Assembly (NCBI RefSeq): GCF_000002595.2
Contig: NC_057004.1
Coordinates: 305,804 to 369,803, forward strand
DNA from: Chlamydomonas reinhardtii
Taxonomy: Eukaryota > Chlorophyta > Chlorophyceae > Chlamydomonadales > Chlamydomonadaceae
Direction of reading: 5' to 3'
DNA length: 64,000 nt
Below, in pieces: positions 1 to 10,900 of the stretch. The translations under genes and the position numbers were made by a program. How positions within the stretch are numbered: position 1 is the first letter of the stretch; every line of letters starts with the position of its first letter. Below the pieces are notes generated by a model that worked only from the letters and a program-made list of their open reading frames with translations, did not search any database and was not told where the DNA came from.

Positions 1-365
1 CGGGCTGTAGCTGGAGGCTGCGGCCGACTTGCCCGCGGGCTGTTGCTGACGGAGGGACACGTCGCTGGCGAGCGGGCCGGCGGAGACGGAGGAGGGGGCG
101 GACTCGGTTATGCCAGCAGAGTGCTAGGCGGGGTGACAAGTCGGAGGCCATGGGAGGGGAGGAGGCGGCAGAGGGGGCGGCGGCAGGGAGGAGAGATGGC
201 GGAGGGGGAGGCGCAGCTGGCGGCGGCTGTGGCGGCAGCGGCAGAGGCGGCGGGGGCGGGGTACCGGGGCACGCATCCGAACACGATGGTGTTGGCAGCA
301 AGCAGGCATGCGTCGGCGGCCGGGGGCTGTCAGACGGCGGCTGGTTGGACGGCGGCGCCGGCTGA
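1..365. other. Unassigned GC-rich segment at the window edge
   Basis: This is a purine- and GC-rich stretch that stays open in several frames, giving alanine/glycine-rich translations on the plus strand and proline-rich ones on the minus strand. It could be the tail of a low-complexity exon of a gene lying to the left, or a UTR. No family, splice-site pair or stop codon decides between these, so I do not call a gene here. Confidence 0.25.
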
Positions 366-367
366 GG

Positions 368-368
<1 letters not shown>

Positions 369-444
<76 letters not shown>

Positions 445-526
445 TGTGTGTATCGCTGGTGTGTGTGCATGTCTGTGCTCGTGTGCGCGCGCGTGTGTGT
501 GTGTGCGTATGTGCGTGCGCGCATGC
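369..526. repeat. TG dinucleotide microsatellite
   Basis: The array is a nearly pure (TG)n run to about position 451, followed by a degenerate TG/CG-rich tail. Its apparent valine-cysteine translations are artefacts of the repeat. Confidence 0.95.
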
Positions 527-1249
527 GTCTTGTGCTATCGCCCGGACAGTGAATACGCATCACTGCATCAGCAACCTACCAGCCGGCCAGCAAGTCAGCG
601 GTACAGCAACTCCGCTATACCAGCCGTGCCATCTTGCCTTGATGCTGCAAATTGATCGTTGGGGTCTGGGAATACTCGGCACACAACGTGACTATGCCAA
701 CCCGCCCCTTACCCTGTCCCATCGCACTCACTCCGCTGCGGCTGGCTTAAAAGCGACTGGAAAAGGACTGTGCAGGCGCCCGGCCCGCCAGCCCCGCTTA
801 TGACAGGGCCGTCATGCAGTCATGGGTAGGTAGTTAACGCGAGGTTATACCTCAATTGTCACTCGTGGACAAAGCACCAATTGTTCCAGATTGAATGCAC
901 TGCAGCCCCATAGCCCACGCACTCAGTGTGCATCCATTTGAGTCAGTGGTGCTCATCCATCCTTCATGCAAGGCTCTAGCTTAACGCATTCTTGCCTGAA
1001 AGCTGCCACCTGTGCTCTGTGCCCTGAGCACATCCAACACAGCTGTGTATTTTGCCTGTTCCGTGTCAAACCCATACTAGTGTCACGGTCGCGCCACACC
1101 CACACTCACCCTACATGTCACACCAACGCACAAAATCACACTTGCAATCAGTCAACACACACAGTGCTGCACACCAATCTTTTAGCGTGCCCAATGTCCC
1201 TGGCCCTTATTAAACCCTTCCCAGAAGCACCTGCCTCTTGGCTTCCCCC
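527..1249. other. Intergenic, 3' flank of the trigger factor gene
   Basis: No convincing coding signal is visible. It lies downstream of the minus-strand trigger factor stop and probably holds its 3' UTR. A TGTAA pentamer (minus strand) overlaps the stop codon itself at 1250-1254; no better poly(A) signal was seen. Confidence 0.5.
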
Positions 1250-4200
1250 TTACACCGCCACGGGTTCCCCCTTGGCCTTAGCGGCCTTGTCATCTGCCGC
1301 CGTGTAGGGCAGGACGTGGCGCTTGACGTTGTCTTTGAGCCACTCGATGACGGTCACGGACTTGACAGTCTCCCGCACGTCATCCAGCATGTCCTCACGG
1401 TCAAACGGCTGGCCCACAGCCTGAGCGGGAGACAGGGGTGTTAGGGTTGTCAAGTGTAGGCATGTCAGGCCATTTCATGTTTGGTACCTCAACTAGGCAA
1501 GCACCGGGCACTACACAACGGGGCGCAGGCACCCAGTTCTCCGCAATTCTCCAGGAGGAGGAAAGGCTGAGGTAGGTATGTGCAGCTAGAGTAGGGAGAT
1601 CATTGCACGGGAATTGAGATGCCGCCCAAACCAATAAGCTCATGCATGCCTCAACACATGACGACCGTTTTCACCACACCACCCGAGCCATGTCCGTCTG
1701 ACCCCCCAATAACTGCCACATTTGGCTCATACGTTTCCCACCCTCCCGGCCTGCCGCCCTCACCTCCATTTGCCGCGCCCGTAGCGAAAACTCCGCCTCC
1801 ACCGCCTCGTCCTCCAGAACCAGGCCCTTGCGCACCCAGATATCGTCCACAGCCAGGTTGAACTTGACCTGGGGCCGAGTATAAGTGAATAGGATCGGAT
1901 TTGCTTCAACATCAACATCCAGGAAACTTATGGGTAGTTGGGGTGGGGGTATGAGGGTTGCAAGGGGTGGGGACCTGGTGCATGTGTAGGGGCGTGTTGC
2001 ATGCGTGCATGCCTTGTGCAACATGGGCCTGTGCAACCCCTGTACTTGCTCCCCAACCCCTGCGTATCCCCGCCCCACAATCCCATTCCAACATGCAGCT
2101 ACCTGCCTGCACACGTGCATCTTCCTCTCCACCTACCCCACCTCGCGCCCCTCCACTCTGCTACCATGACGCTAACACTCCGCCCTGCCCTGCCCCGGCC
2201 TGGCCTGGCCGACCCTACACCGCCCCAAGCCACCCCACGCCACGCTGCCGCGCCATGCACCATGCAGCATCGCCCCGCCCCACGGAATCCCGCGGCATGC
2301 TACGCCACCCTGTCACGCCTCAGACCGCGTCACCCCTCTCCACCCGTTGCCATCCCGCCCCGCCCCACACCGCCCTTCGCCGCCCCATGCAGCCCTGTGC
2401 CCGTACCAGCATGCGCCGTGCCGCCCTGCCCCACTGTTACTCATCCCGCTCCGCCCTGCCCTTACCCCGCCCTGCCGCCGCCCCGCGCCCCCTGTCATGC
2501 CGCACCTGGTCCTCCAGGTCCTTCTTGCGCTCCCGGATGAACTCCGCTGCCATCTCCTCCGTGGCCAGCTTCTCCACATCCTCCCGGGAGCCAATGCGCT
2601 GTGGGTCACACGGGTGTGAGGAGGATTGCAGGCTCTCGGAGGTGAGGGTCAGGGAGTGACAGGGCAGGTTGCGGTGTGCTTGGGGCCGGCTGTGCTGTTA
2701 CTGTTGGTGTTGTTGGTGTGGTTGCCCACACAGAGCAATGTGTGCAACACCAATCCAAAGCCGCCCACCAACCCTAAGCCACACCCAATCTGCCGCTGCT
2801 CAATGTCCGCCTGCCCATACATCCACTGCGGCATGCATCCACACCCTCAAGCCGCACTCCCTGGCCCCGCCCACTCACGTCCTCAATCATCTGCAGCAGC
2901 TGCGCCTGGAACTGGCGCTCGCCCAGCTGCTCCACCATGCGGGGCGGCACCTCGGGCATGTCCAGCGCATCAGCAACAGCCTGCAGTTTGGCCAGGCGGA
3001 GCAACACAGGGCTGCGGATGAAAATTTTCCTTGGGACAAGTCACTGTGACTGAAATATCATCAAGTGAGCGGATAGAGGCGTCGCGTAAATGTTTGAAGG
3101 CTGGATTGGCACATAGCCGCATAGCACCTCAAAAGTAGCCCACAGCACAGCAGCATTTTTCAGCGCATGAAATCCTGTCTCACCCTCGTCAAGCCTGAGC
3201 TCTGCACCGCCTTGCAAGGCTCCCCGCTCACCCAGTCCCACCCACCTTGACCACTGCATCCTCCAGCGCCTTGTCCAGCTCAGTGACACGCTGCATGGCG
3301 GTGGAGGCAATCAGCGCCTCGCGCATCTCCTTGGCGCTGCCCCACTTGCCCTCGTGCTGCTTGGCCACGTACTCATCGTTGAACTGCGGCATAGAGCATG
3401 GGGCATGTAGTGGGCGGGGCATGGCGAGTTGGGTTCAGTCCGAACTCAGGCATGAGTAACTGCAGCTGCATGACCACGCCGCACCAGACAACCAAAACGC
3501 GTTCCTTCCTCAAGCCCTTACCTCAGGCAGGGTCCACTCGAAGATCTCATGTACCTTCGCTGCAACCTTGACCGGCATAGACTGTAAAAGAGGGAGACAT
3601 GGAGTGAGTTGCACAATTGTTTGGCATCAAATCACCAAGTCTACGGCCTTGATGGACCATCACCACACAGCTAGTACCATGCCTTTGAATGCCACACGCA
3701 TCCGCCCACCTGCTACCCGTTGCAGCCGCCTACCAGCCCACCTGCCAGAACTCGACATCGTAGTCCTCAGGCATGGACATGTTAAAGGTGCGGCTCTCAC
3801 CCGCCTTCATGCCCAGCATGCCTGTATTTGTGTGAGCAGGGGCCGGCCACAAATCAAGTGCCAATTGATGTCAGTGTGGAGGTGGCTTGTGCTTCAAGGC
3901 TCCCGGTCTATGCACAGTGACCTGGCGTGCGCATACTGCTTGCCCTGCAAAGCTTGTGCACAGTGCTCCCCAAGGCCCCGCCTGTCTTACCGCTGGTGAT
4001 GCCCAGCACATCAGCCTCGGTGTCAAAGGAGAAGCGCTTATGGGTGAGGCCGGGCAGTGCCTGGCCAGTGGCCTTTGAAGTGATCTGGATAGGAAGGATG
4101 GTTGAGAGATGGGCCAGATGGCATAGGCCAGCATGACTGAGGGGCATTTCAGTAGACGTAACCCCCAAGGTAAAACCGCCCCAGATTCACGGTGTGTTAT

Positions 4201-7200
4201 AACCCCTAGACTGTACCCCAGCAGTCAACACTCCCATGCATTCTGCCTCTCATCCACAGGCCTCTCATCAGTTTTTTTTTTTCAAAACAAGGGTTTGCGG
4301 TTACTATTCGAGTAATAAGATTATTGCCCTGAGTCTCCAGCCGTTACCCTGCAAAAATTTTCTGGGGGGCACAGCCCCCCAGACCCCCCACAAAACATGA
4401 ACGACGTTGCCATACTTGCCCAGCTTGAACCTGACTTCCCCACACCTTGCCTGGCTTGCGTATACTTCTCTGCTCTATTATGCCTCCATGCTTTCAGCTA
4501 GTCTACAGCAACACCCCGTACCCCGCACTTCATCATCACTGTACGCCCGCACGCGTGTCACCACAACCTCTGGGGAAATCAGTGATCGTCTTCGTCTTCG
4601 GTGCTATCTAGAGTATTGCGCCAATTTATACCTATCAGAAGTACCTAGAGGATGTAAGTAGTGGTCCTGGCGGGCAGCAGCTCGCAATAAGCTGGCCTTC
4701 GGCGTCATGCAGCACAGGCACGCGGTGCCCTTCGGGCCCCCGCCCGGCCCCCAGCCGGCCTTACGGCTGGTAACGGCTTTGGCGCGCCTTCGGCGCGCTC
4801 ATTACCGGCTCCGGACGCCCACCTCCGGATTTATTACCGGAAAGTAATGGTATTACCCAAAATAAAAACACTGCCTCTCATCCGCTGCATTCCCCTAACA
4901 AACCTCCTACAAACACCCCACCTCCAGGTCAATGACCAGTGTGTCGCCCAGCTGCAGCCCGCGACCCGCCACTACACGGCTAAAGCCATGCTGCTTGCGG
5001 TACTGGCGGATCAGGTCGTCAGCAGCAGCAGCATCCGTGGAGAAGTCACCAGTGTCCCTGCAGCATAGCAAAAATGATATGGTATACTGTGAGTGATACC
5101 ATGCAAAAATTGAGCCTTAGGTGCAATGCAGTATGGCAGCATGCAGCCATACATGACGGACTTTCCTCCTGTTTATCTGGCTTCACTGTTTCCTCTACTC
5201 TTTGCTGTCAGGTGGTCCAGGCAGTGGCTGTGCGCCCTGCTTAACAAACCTGATGGTCACCTCCAGCTCCTCCAGGGGCGTGCGCCACACCACTGGTGGC
5301 GCCACATCAAACATAGCACGGAAGAAGAACTCCTACGTACACAGGCCGCACAGAAATGTTAGTTATGCCTTGTTTCCCACTTGAGTGCAACTCAACTGCC
5401 AGCAGCTCCGCACATGTCACGCCACAGCAATGAAGCCCCCAAACCTACACACCAGCCATGGTACTCTCTTCCCCTCCCTGAACACCAGCCCTGTTCCCAC
5501 CTTAGCAGGGTCGTAGCGCTCCAGCATAGAGGGAAAGTCCTCAGGGGGCACCTGCATGTTGGCCATTGCCCCAGCAGGCACGACCGTCAATGTCGCCTCT
5601 GTCAAACAACTCATGACACCTGCAGCAAAAAACCTACAAGCTCACCGTAACACTGGCAGGGTCTACTGCACGTCCATTACGGGCAGACTCGATGCCCTGC
5701 ACAGCAGATGATCAAGACAGGGTAGGAGTAGCATTCAGATTCAAAAGGGCAGCCCTGTACTCCCCTGCAATGCTGTAACACACCAGCTGTGCCACTGTCC
5801 TTTCGAACAATCCCTGATCTGTAGCTCCCATGCCCAGTATCCAGCACTCAGACCTCAACTGGGATTGGGGGCAGTAGCTTACCACAACAGTATCGCTCTG
5901 CACTAAAACCCTCACCCCATCCACATGACCCAAACTTACCTTGGGCAGCGCCTCTAGCAGCAGCTCCTCCAGGCAGAACGTCTTGAACTTGTTCTGGCCA
6001 CCAACCTACACCAGATTACAGCACAAAGCAAACAGCAGAGCAAGTTCATTCAGCTCTGTGCTCCCAAACTTGCTGCTAGCAAGCTACCCCTGCCCCCTGC
6101 ACACACACATACGCATGCACACACACGCGCATGCATGCACACACACGCGCATGCATGCACACACACGCGCATGCATGCACACACGCATGCATGCACGCAC
6201 ACACACGCGCGTGCATGCACGCATGCACGCACACACGCACACACATATGGCCAGCTGTACTAAATCTTGCTAGAACCCTTAAGCTCGGCTGCTGACCCAC
6301 TATATCTGTTGCTGCCTCCAGTTTTCCCACCTGCTGGATGACCATGGACAGCGGCAGGGGCTTGCCCGCCTGCCAACCCTTCAGCTGCCCAACCACATCA
6401 CGCTGTTGAAGAGCAGGCCATATGGAGAGCAAAGGGTCAGTCAATACCGAGGCAATCCAAGGATGCGAAAATGCAGTGGCAGTGCATTGACACACCAGGT
6501 AACACACCTGCCACCAACACATATGTGCTGGCATCCCGACAGCAGCAAGGCCAGTCTACCAAAGTCTACCCACCTCAATGCGCTTGACACCACGCTTGAA
6601 GATGTCCTTCACAGTGGACGCTGGCACAGTGATGATGGCCGAACGGCTGCAGGTGCCAAGCTCCTCGACCGCCACTGACACTTCGACCTGCGGGCAAAGA
6701 GTGTTGCATGCGGACCGTTCATCTACCAAGCCACACATCTACCAGTTCACCACCCATTTGCTCCCTGTTGCTTCCATTCCTACAAGCCTGCTGGCCAGTC
6801 AACTCGTGTAGCTTGGAGCCGCATACCTTGACATCCTTCTCCTTTCCAGCAGCAGCACAGACCTGCAGCGCACCGCGGCTCACATCCACGGAGCGGCGAG
6901 CGCAGGGCGTAGCAGTGGGGGCAGCAAGGGCAGGGGCACCCACAGCAGCCACCAGTGCCTACATGGCCAACAGCAGGTTCACAACGTTAGTGGGCAGCAA
7001 CGTAGGATACTTGCCATGCCTGTGCCCATAAAGGACACAACACTCTTGTGGGAGGGATGCGGGGGAGCTATGGCTGCTATCGCTATCCAGTCGTCTGGGC
7101 GCCTCCGCCCCTCCCCGCCCCGCCCCTCCCCGCCCCGCCCCGCGCTTCCGGCACACGCCAGTACCGGAAGGCCGGGACGTTTTTCGACTGATTTTTGCGT

Positions 7201-7513
7201 CAAGCACGGCGTAAGCACGCCAGTAGACAAGAGTATACGCACACGAAGCCTATGCAGCGAGCAAACGGTATAGGCGTGCGCCGGGCCGCTCGCCCGGGGG
7301 CATGCTTATCCAGCCGCTTGCGGTCCCCGTTCTGCCCTTCACAATCCGCGTGCACGCGCATAAGCTCAAGTGTATGAGACATTTGAACTACTCTAAATCG
7401 TCACACGCAGTCACCTGGGTCGCGCCAGAGCTGCGAGGCAGTCCAGCCGGCGCGCAAGCAGTGCGCTTGCCCGCGCGGGCAGCCAAAACCTGGTTCTTCA
7501 ATGTCAGCATCAT
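1250..7513 (-). CDS. TIG1: Chloroplast trigger factor (TIG1-like), ribosome-associated chaperone
   Basis: This is a trigger factor of about 578 residues: a plastid chaperone that binds ribosomes near the exit tunnel and shields nascent chains. Minus-strand exons with consistent phases are 7415-7513, 6827-6958, 6574-6687, 6331-6402, 5940-6005, 5646-5696, 5501-5596, 5250-5332, 4922-5057, 3991-4084, 3742-3821, 3522-3581, 3232-3383, 2879-3011, 2506-2598, 1764-1868 and 1250-1420. The first two exons give a basic, alanine-rich N-terminus typical of a transit peptide. The family's N-terminal ribosome-binding pattern (VEELG, then TVPAS and the KRG helix) starts in exon 3. A PPIase-like middle (GDTLVIDLE, GMKAGESRTFN, MPEDYDVEFW) is followed by the helical C-terminal arms. 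The start is the first of two adjacent ATGs. The exit-tunnel signature reads GWQAGKPLP, not the usual GFRxGKxP. Family assignment is secure; plastid location is inferred. Confidence 0.9.
4340..4860. repeat. Palindrome-rich insertion inside a trigger factor intron
   Basis: The 836-bp intron between exons 3991-4084 and 4922-5057 holds unusual DNA. At 4362-4382 a 9-bp arm (CTGGGGGGC) and its exact complement flank a 3-nt loop. From about 4690 to 4850 there are short GC palindromes with TTCG-like loops, such as CCCTTCGGG and GGCGCGCCTTCGGCGCGC, set in AT-richer sequence. This style of palindrome is known from volvocine organelle genomes. No reading frame is visible. Confidence 0.6.
6099..6243. 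repeat. CA/GCATGC minisatellite in a trigger factor intron
   Basis: The sequence is built of repeats of roughly 18 bp made from CACACACGCGCATGCATG-like units. It lies between exons 5940-6005 and 6331-6402 and is purely intronic. Confidence 0.85.
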
Positions 7514-7902
7514 CTTAGAGGACAGGAATTTTGATCTAGCACTCTAAAGTAACAATTGACGCGAGAAGGCGAAAGAATTGGCAAGCTTGTGTGCGTGACT
7601 TGTTGTTTGCCGGGTCTTGATGGGAGAAGGAGCAGTTGTCACCCACACTGCGAGCAAAATAACCCGACTTGCAAGGCGGGGGCGTCGAACAAACGCCAAT
7701 CGTGCATGAAGTTCGCATGCGGCCACAGCCACCGTGCTTTCATTGGTTTCACATATTCCTAAAACTAGTTGTAGGCAACCACTATAGCCCTGACCGCTGA
7801 GGAAAGGGCAAGGCTGGTTACCGAAGAGTTTTGCTGAAAAATGCGCTAGACCAACGCAACTGTCTTTTACTTAACTTCTTTTCGTCCTGTGAACTCTATA
7901 AG
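7514..7902. promoter_or_regulatory. Shared divergent promoter, trigger factor / NEK kinase
   Basis: This is the 389-bp spacer between two start codons that point away from each other. Both 5' UTRs and both core promoters must fit inside it unless non-coding first exons lie elsewhere. I see no clear TATA box. Confidence 0.5.
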
Positions 7903-10900
7903 ATGGACAAGTACATTCGCGGCAAGGTGCTGGGGAAAGGCTCGTTCGGCTGCGCCATTTTGGTCACCAACAAGCTGGACAACAAGAATTATGTCATCAA
8001 GGAGATTGATATATCGCGCATGCCGAAGGCTGAGAGGGACGCGTCTGAGCAGGAGGCGAAGGTAAAGGCAGCGGCACATGTTCGCGCGGCATTTCGCTTG
8101 GTCAACGCGAAGCGGCAATCGCCCGCGCTTGTGTTAAATCGTGGATGTTGTTGTGAAAGGGAGGCGTGGCAGACCGTCGGTGGGCATTCTGTGCACCGCG
8201 ACTGTGTTGGGCAGTTTGCACTCCTACCAGGACTGTCCCCCCACCCAGCCCCCTCGCACTGGCACCGCGTGTGGTGGCACAGCGCCTAGTGTGGCGTAGT
8301 CATCTTCATGTATCACATGTTGGGCATGAGCTGTGCGTGTGCATATGGATGTGTCTGCCTTTCCCAGGGTCCCTAAAGTCAGTTCTGCCCTCTCCCCTTT
8401 CCCCCCTGTGACTTGCCACTGTTATCACAGTTGCTGATGGCCCTGAACCACCCGAACATTGTCCGCTGCATCGAGTGCTTCACGCACATGAATAAGCTGT
8501 GCATTGTCATGGACTGGTGCTCAGAAGGCAAGTGGCCTGAAGGCAGCAGGGGGTATCAGGAGCTCTTGGTGGGAACTGGATGGAGCCTTGACTAGCTGGT
8601 GCATGCTTGTGACTGCATGGCATGGGGCCATAGGCCCAGTTCCGCCTGGACTGGATGTGGGAATGGAAAGAGGTGTGGGGTTGAGTTGAGTTGTAGGCTG
8701 GGGCTGGGGCTGCTCATGGGCAGGCTGAATCACAGGCTTGGGGAGGTGGAACTGGAGATGGCCTGGTTTGGGTGAGGGCATCTAGTAGGTACACTGCTGT
8801 GTGTGAAACTGTTGTGCTGTTTTGGGTTATCTACAGCTTAGATTGGTTAGCATGGGGTTAATACAGCAACATGGCTGTGAACCAAAAAAGGGCCCTGTGC
8901 ACCTTCCTTCTACGCACCTAAACTCTGAACTGACTTCTTCACTGGATGCAGGAGACCTATATGGGCTGATTCAGAAGAGGCGTGGCCAGCAGCTGAGTGA
9001 GGACACCATCCTGGACTGGCTGGTGCAGATGTGCCTGGGGCTCAAGCATGTTCATGACAGGAAAATCCTGCACAGGTGGGATTGGGGCCATTGCCATAGG
9101 CTGCTATGACTGTGTGGCAACCTTGCTGTACATGTTGATTGCCTTGCTCCTGTATGCAGAGACATCAAGACACAAAATGTCTTCATGTCCTCTGGTGGTC
9201 TGCTTAAGCTGGGAGACTTTGGTGTGTCCAAGGTAAGGAGAGTGGGGACCAAGAGGGGAAAGGGTGGCTGGTATAGGTGGTATAAAGTAAGGGGCAAAGC
9301 AAGACAGGCCCCCAGGCTGTGGACTACGGCTTTGGGCAAGCCCATCAAGAGGGAGGGGGCTAGCTCAGCAGGGGGCAGGGGCAGAGGACTGGCATACAGG
9401 CAGGTGCAGGGCCTGGGGGCTGTGTATTTGTTTGTGTATGCAAGGGGGGCTGGTGTACAGGCAGGTATACAGGCAGGGGTGCAGGGACAGGGGCAGGGAT
9501 GAAGAGACAGAGGCAGATAGTTGGGTAGAGAGAGGAGGCAGGGAGGGGGGCCAGAGGGGGGCCAGGGGTGGCCAGGGGGGGGGGTTGCAGGGGGGGGGCA
9601 GTTGGGGGGGGGGGGCAGAGGGGGGCCAGCAGGGGGGCAAGAGGAGAGCAGGGGGGCAAGAGGAGGGCTGGCGACCATGAACTACCAAGGTGACCATTCT
9701 TCCTCTGGGGCTTGCTGATATGTTTCAGGATATTTTATACAAGTTGTTCTCAATCAAGTTTATGTTGTAAATTAATTCTGTGCAATTCTGTGCAGGTTTT
9801 GAACTCAACCTTCCAGCTAGCGACGACTGCAGTGGGGACTCCCTACTACCTGTCTCCTGAAATTTGCCAAAATCGCAAATACAACCAGAAGGTAAGCAAT
9901 ATAATGTGACTGCATTTCAGGTTAAGATCTTTAAATATAGATAACCTGCTGTGGGTTGAGGAAGGCCTGCACTGTGCTGACTGTGACCTGTACAATACAA
10001 AATCTAGTGAGGAGTCTGCCCTCTGCTGTGCTAAGGATGCAGTGCCTGCTGATGCTAGTCCAGGCCCAGTGGGGCTTTGGTGTGTATGCTGTGTATGCTG
10101 TGTGAACTGCAAGATCAAGTGGAAGGGGACCCCCTGGAATGGTGTGTGTGCTCCTCATGCAATGCATGCTGAGGTTGTAGCTGGGGTTCTAGATGCTGTG
10201 TGGCATGCATGCAATCTGCATCATGCCTGAGCATGTGATTTGTGGTATGAGTAATTACAAAACATGCTATGACACGGCAAAGGCACATAGCATAGGCATA
10301 TCACCAAAGCAAGCAAGGGGGAGTATGCAAAGCAGCCACAAACATCTTTAGCTCGAGCATTTTCAGTTGTTATAATACTGTCAACTTGGCAGCTTACCAC
10401 ATGGTGTAAATTTATTAGAATGCGTTGATTTAGCACTGTACTTTGCAACAGCAATTTCCTGCAAACAGCTCGTTTGTAATGACTGAATAGATATTATCTG
10501 ATAAAAAGAATTATTCTACTTAAGCAAAACTTGCAAAGCTTGCTTTGTTGTTAGCGACATGATTTGCCGAGCCGGGCTCGCTCGCACTCAAGACTGCCCC
10601 CCCCCCCCCTTTCTCTCCCTGAACAGTCAGACATTTGGTCACTGGGGTGTGTGCTGTATGAGCTTGCCACGCTCAAGCATGCATTTGAGGCACCCAACAT
10701 GCGTGCACTGATCCAAAAGGTGGGTAAGCCTGTGTAGTAAGCCTTTCTGCATAGGGGAGAGCTTGGGCGAGGGGGCCATAAAAACTAATCCATTATAGAC
10801 AGGGGGACCCCTTTGCTGCACATTTAATGAAGTGTATGGTGTGCCTTGGCCTCAGATCATCAAGGGCAGCTACCCACCCATGCCAGCCACACGCAGCAAG

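Noticed and set aside
43-803. Cysteine-valine open frames over the TG array
   Set aside because: These are simple translations of the dinucleotide repeat with no other coding evidence.
9450-9670. Possible extra NEK exon in the G-rich open frame
   Set aside because: The flanking exons join in phase within the kinase activation segment (DFGVSK to [11 protein letters not shown]), leaving no room for an insert.
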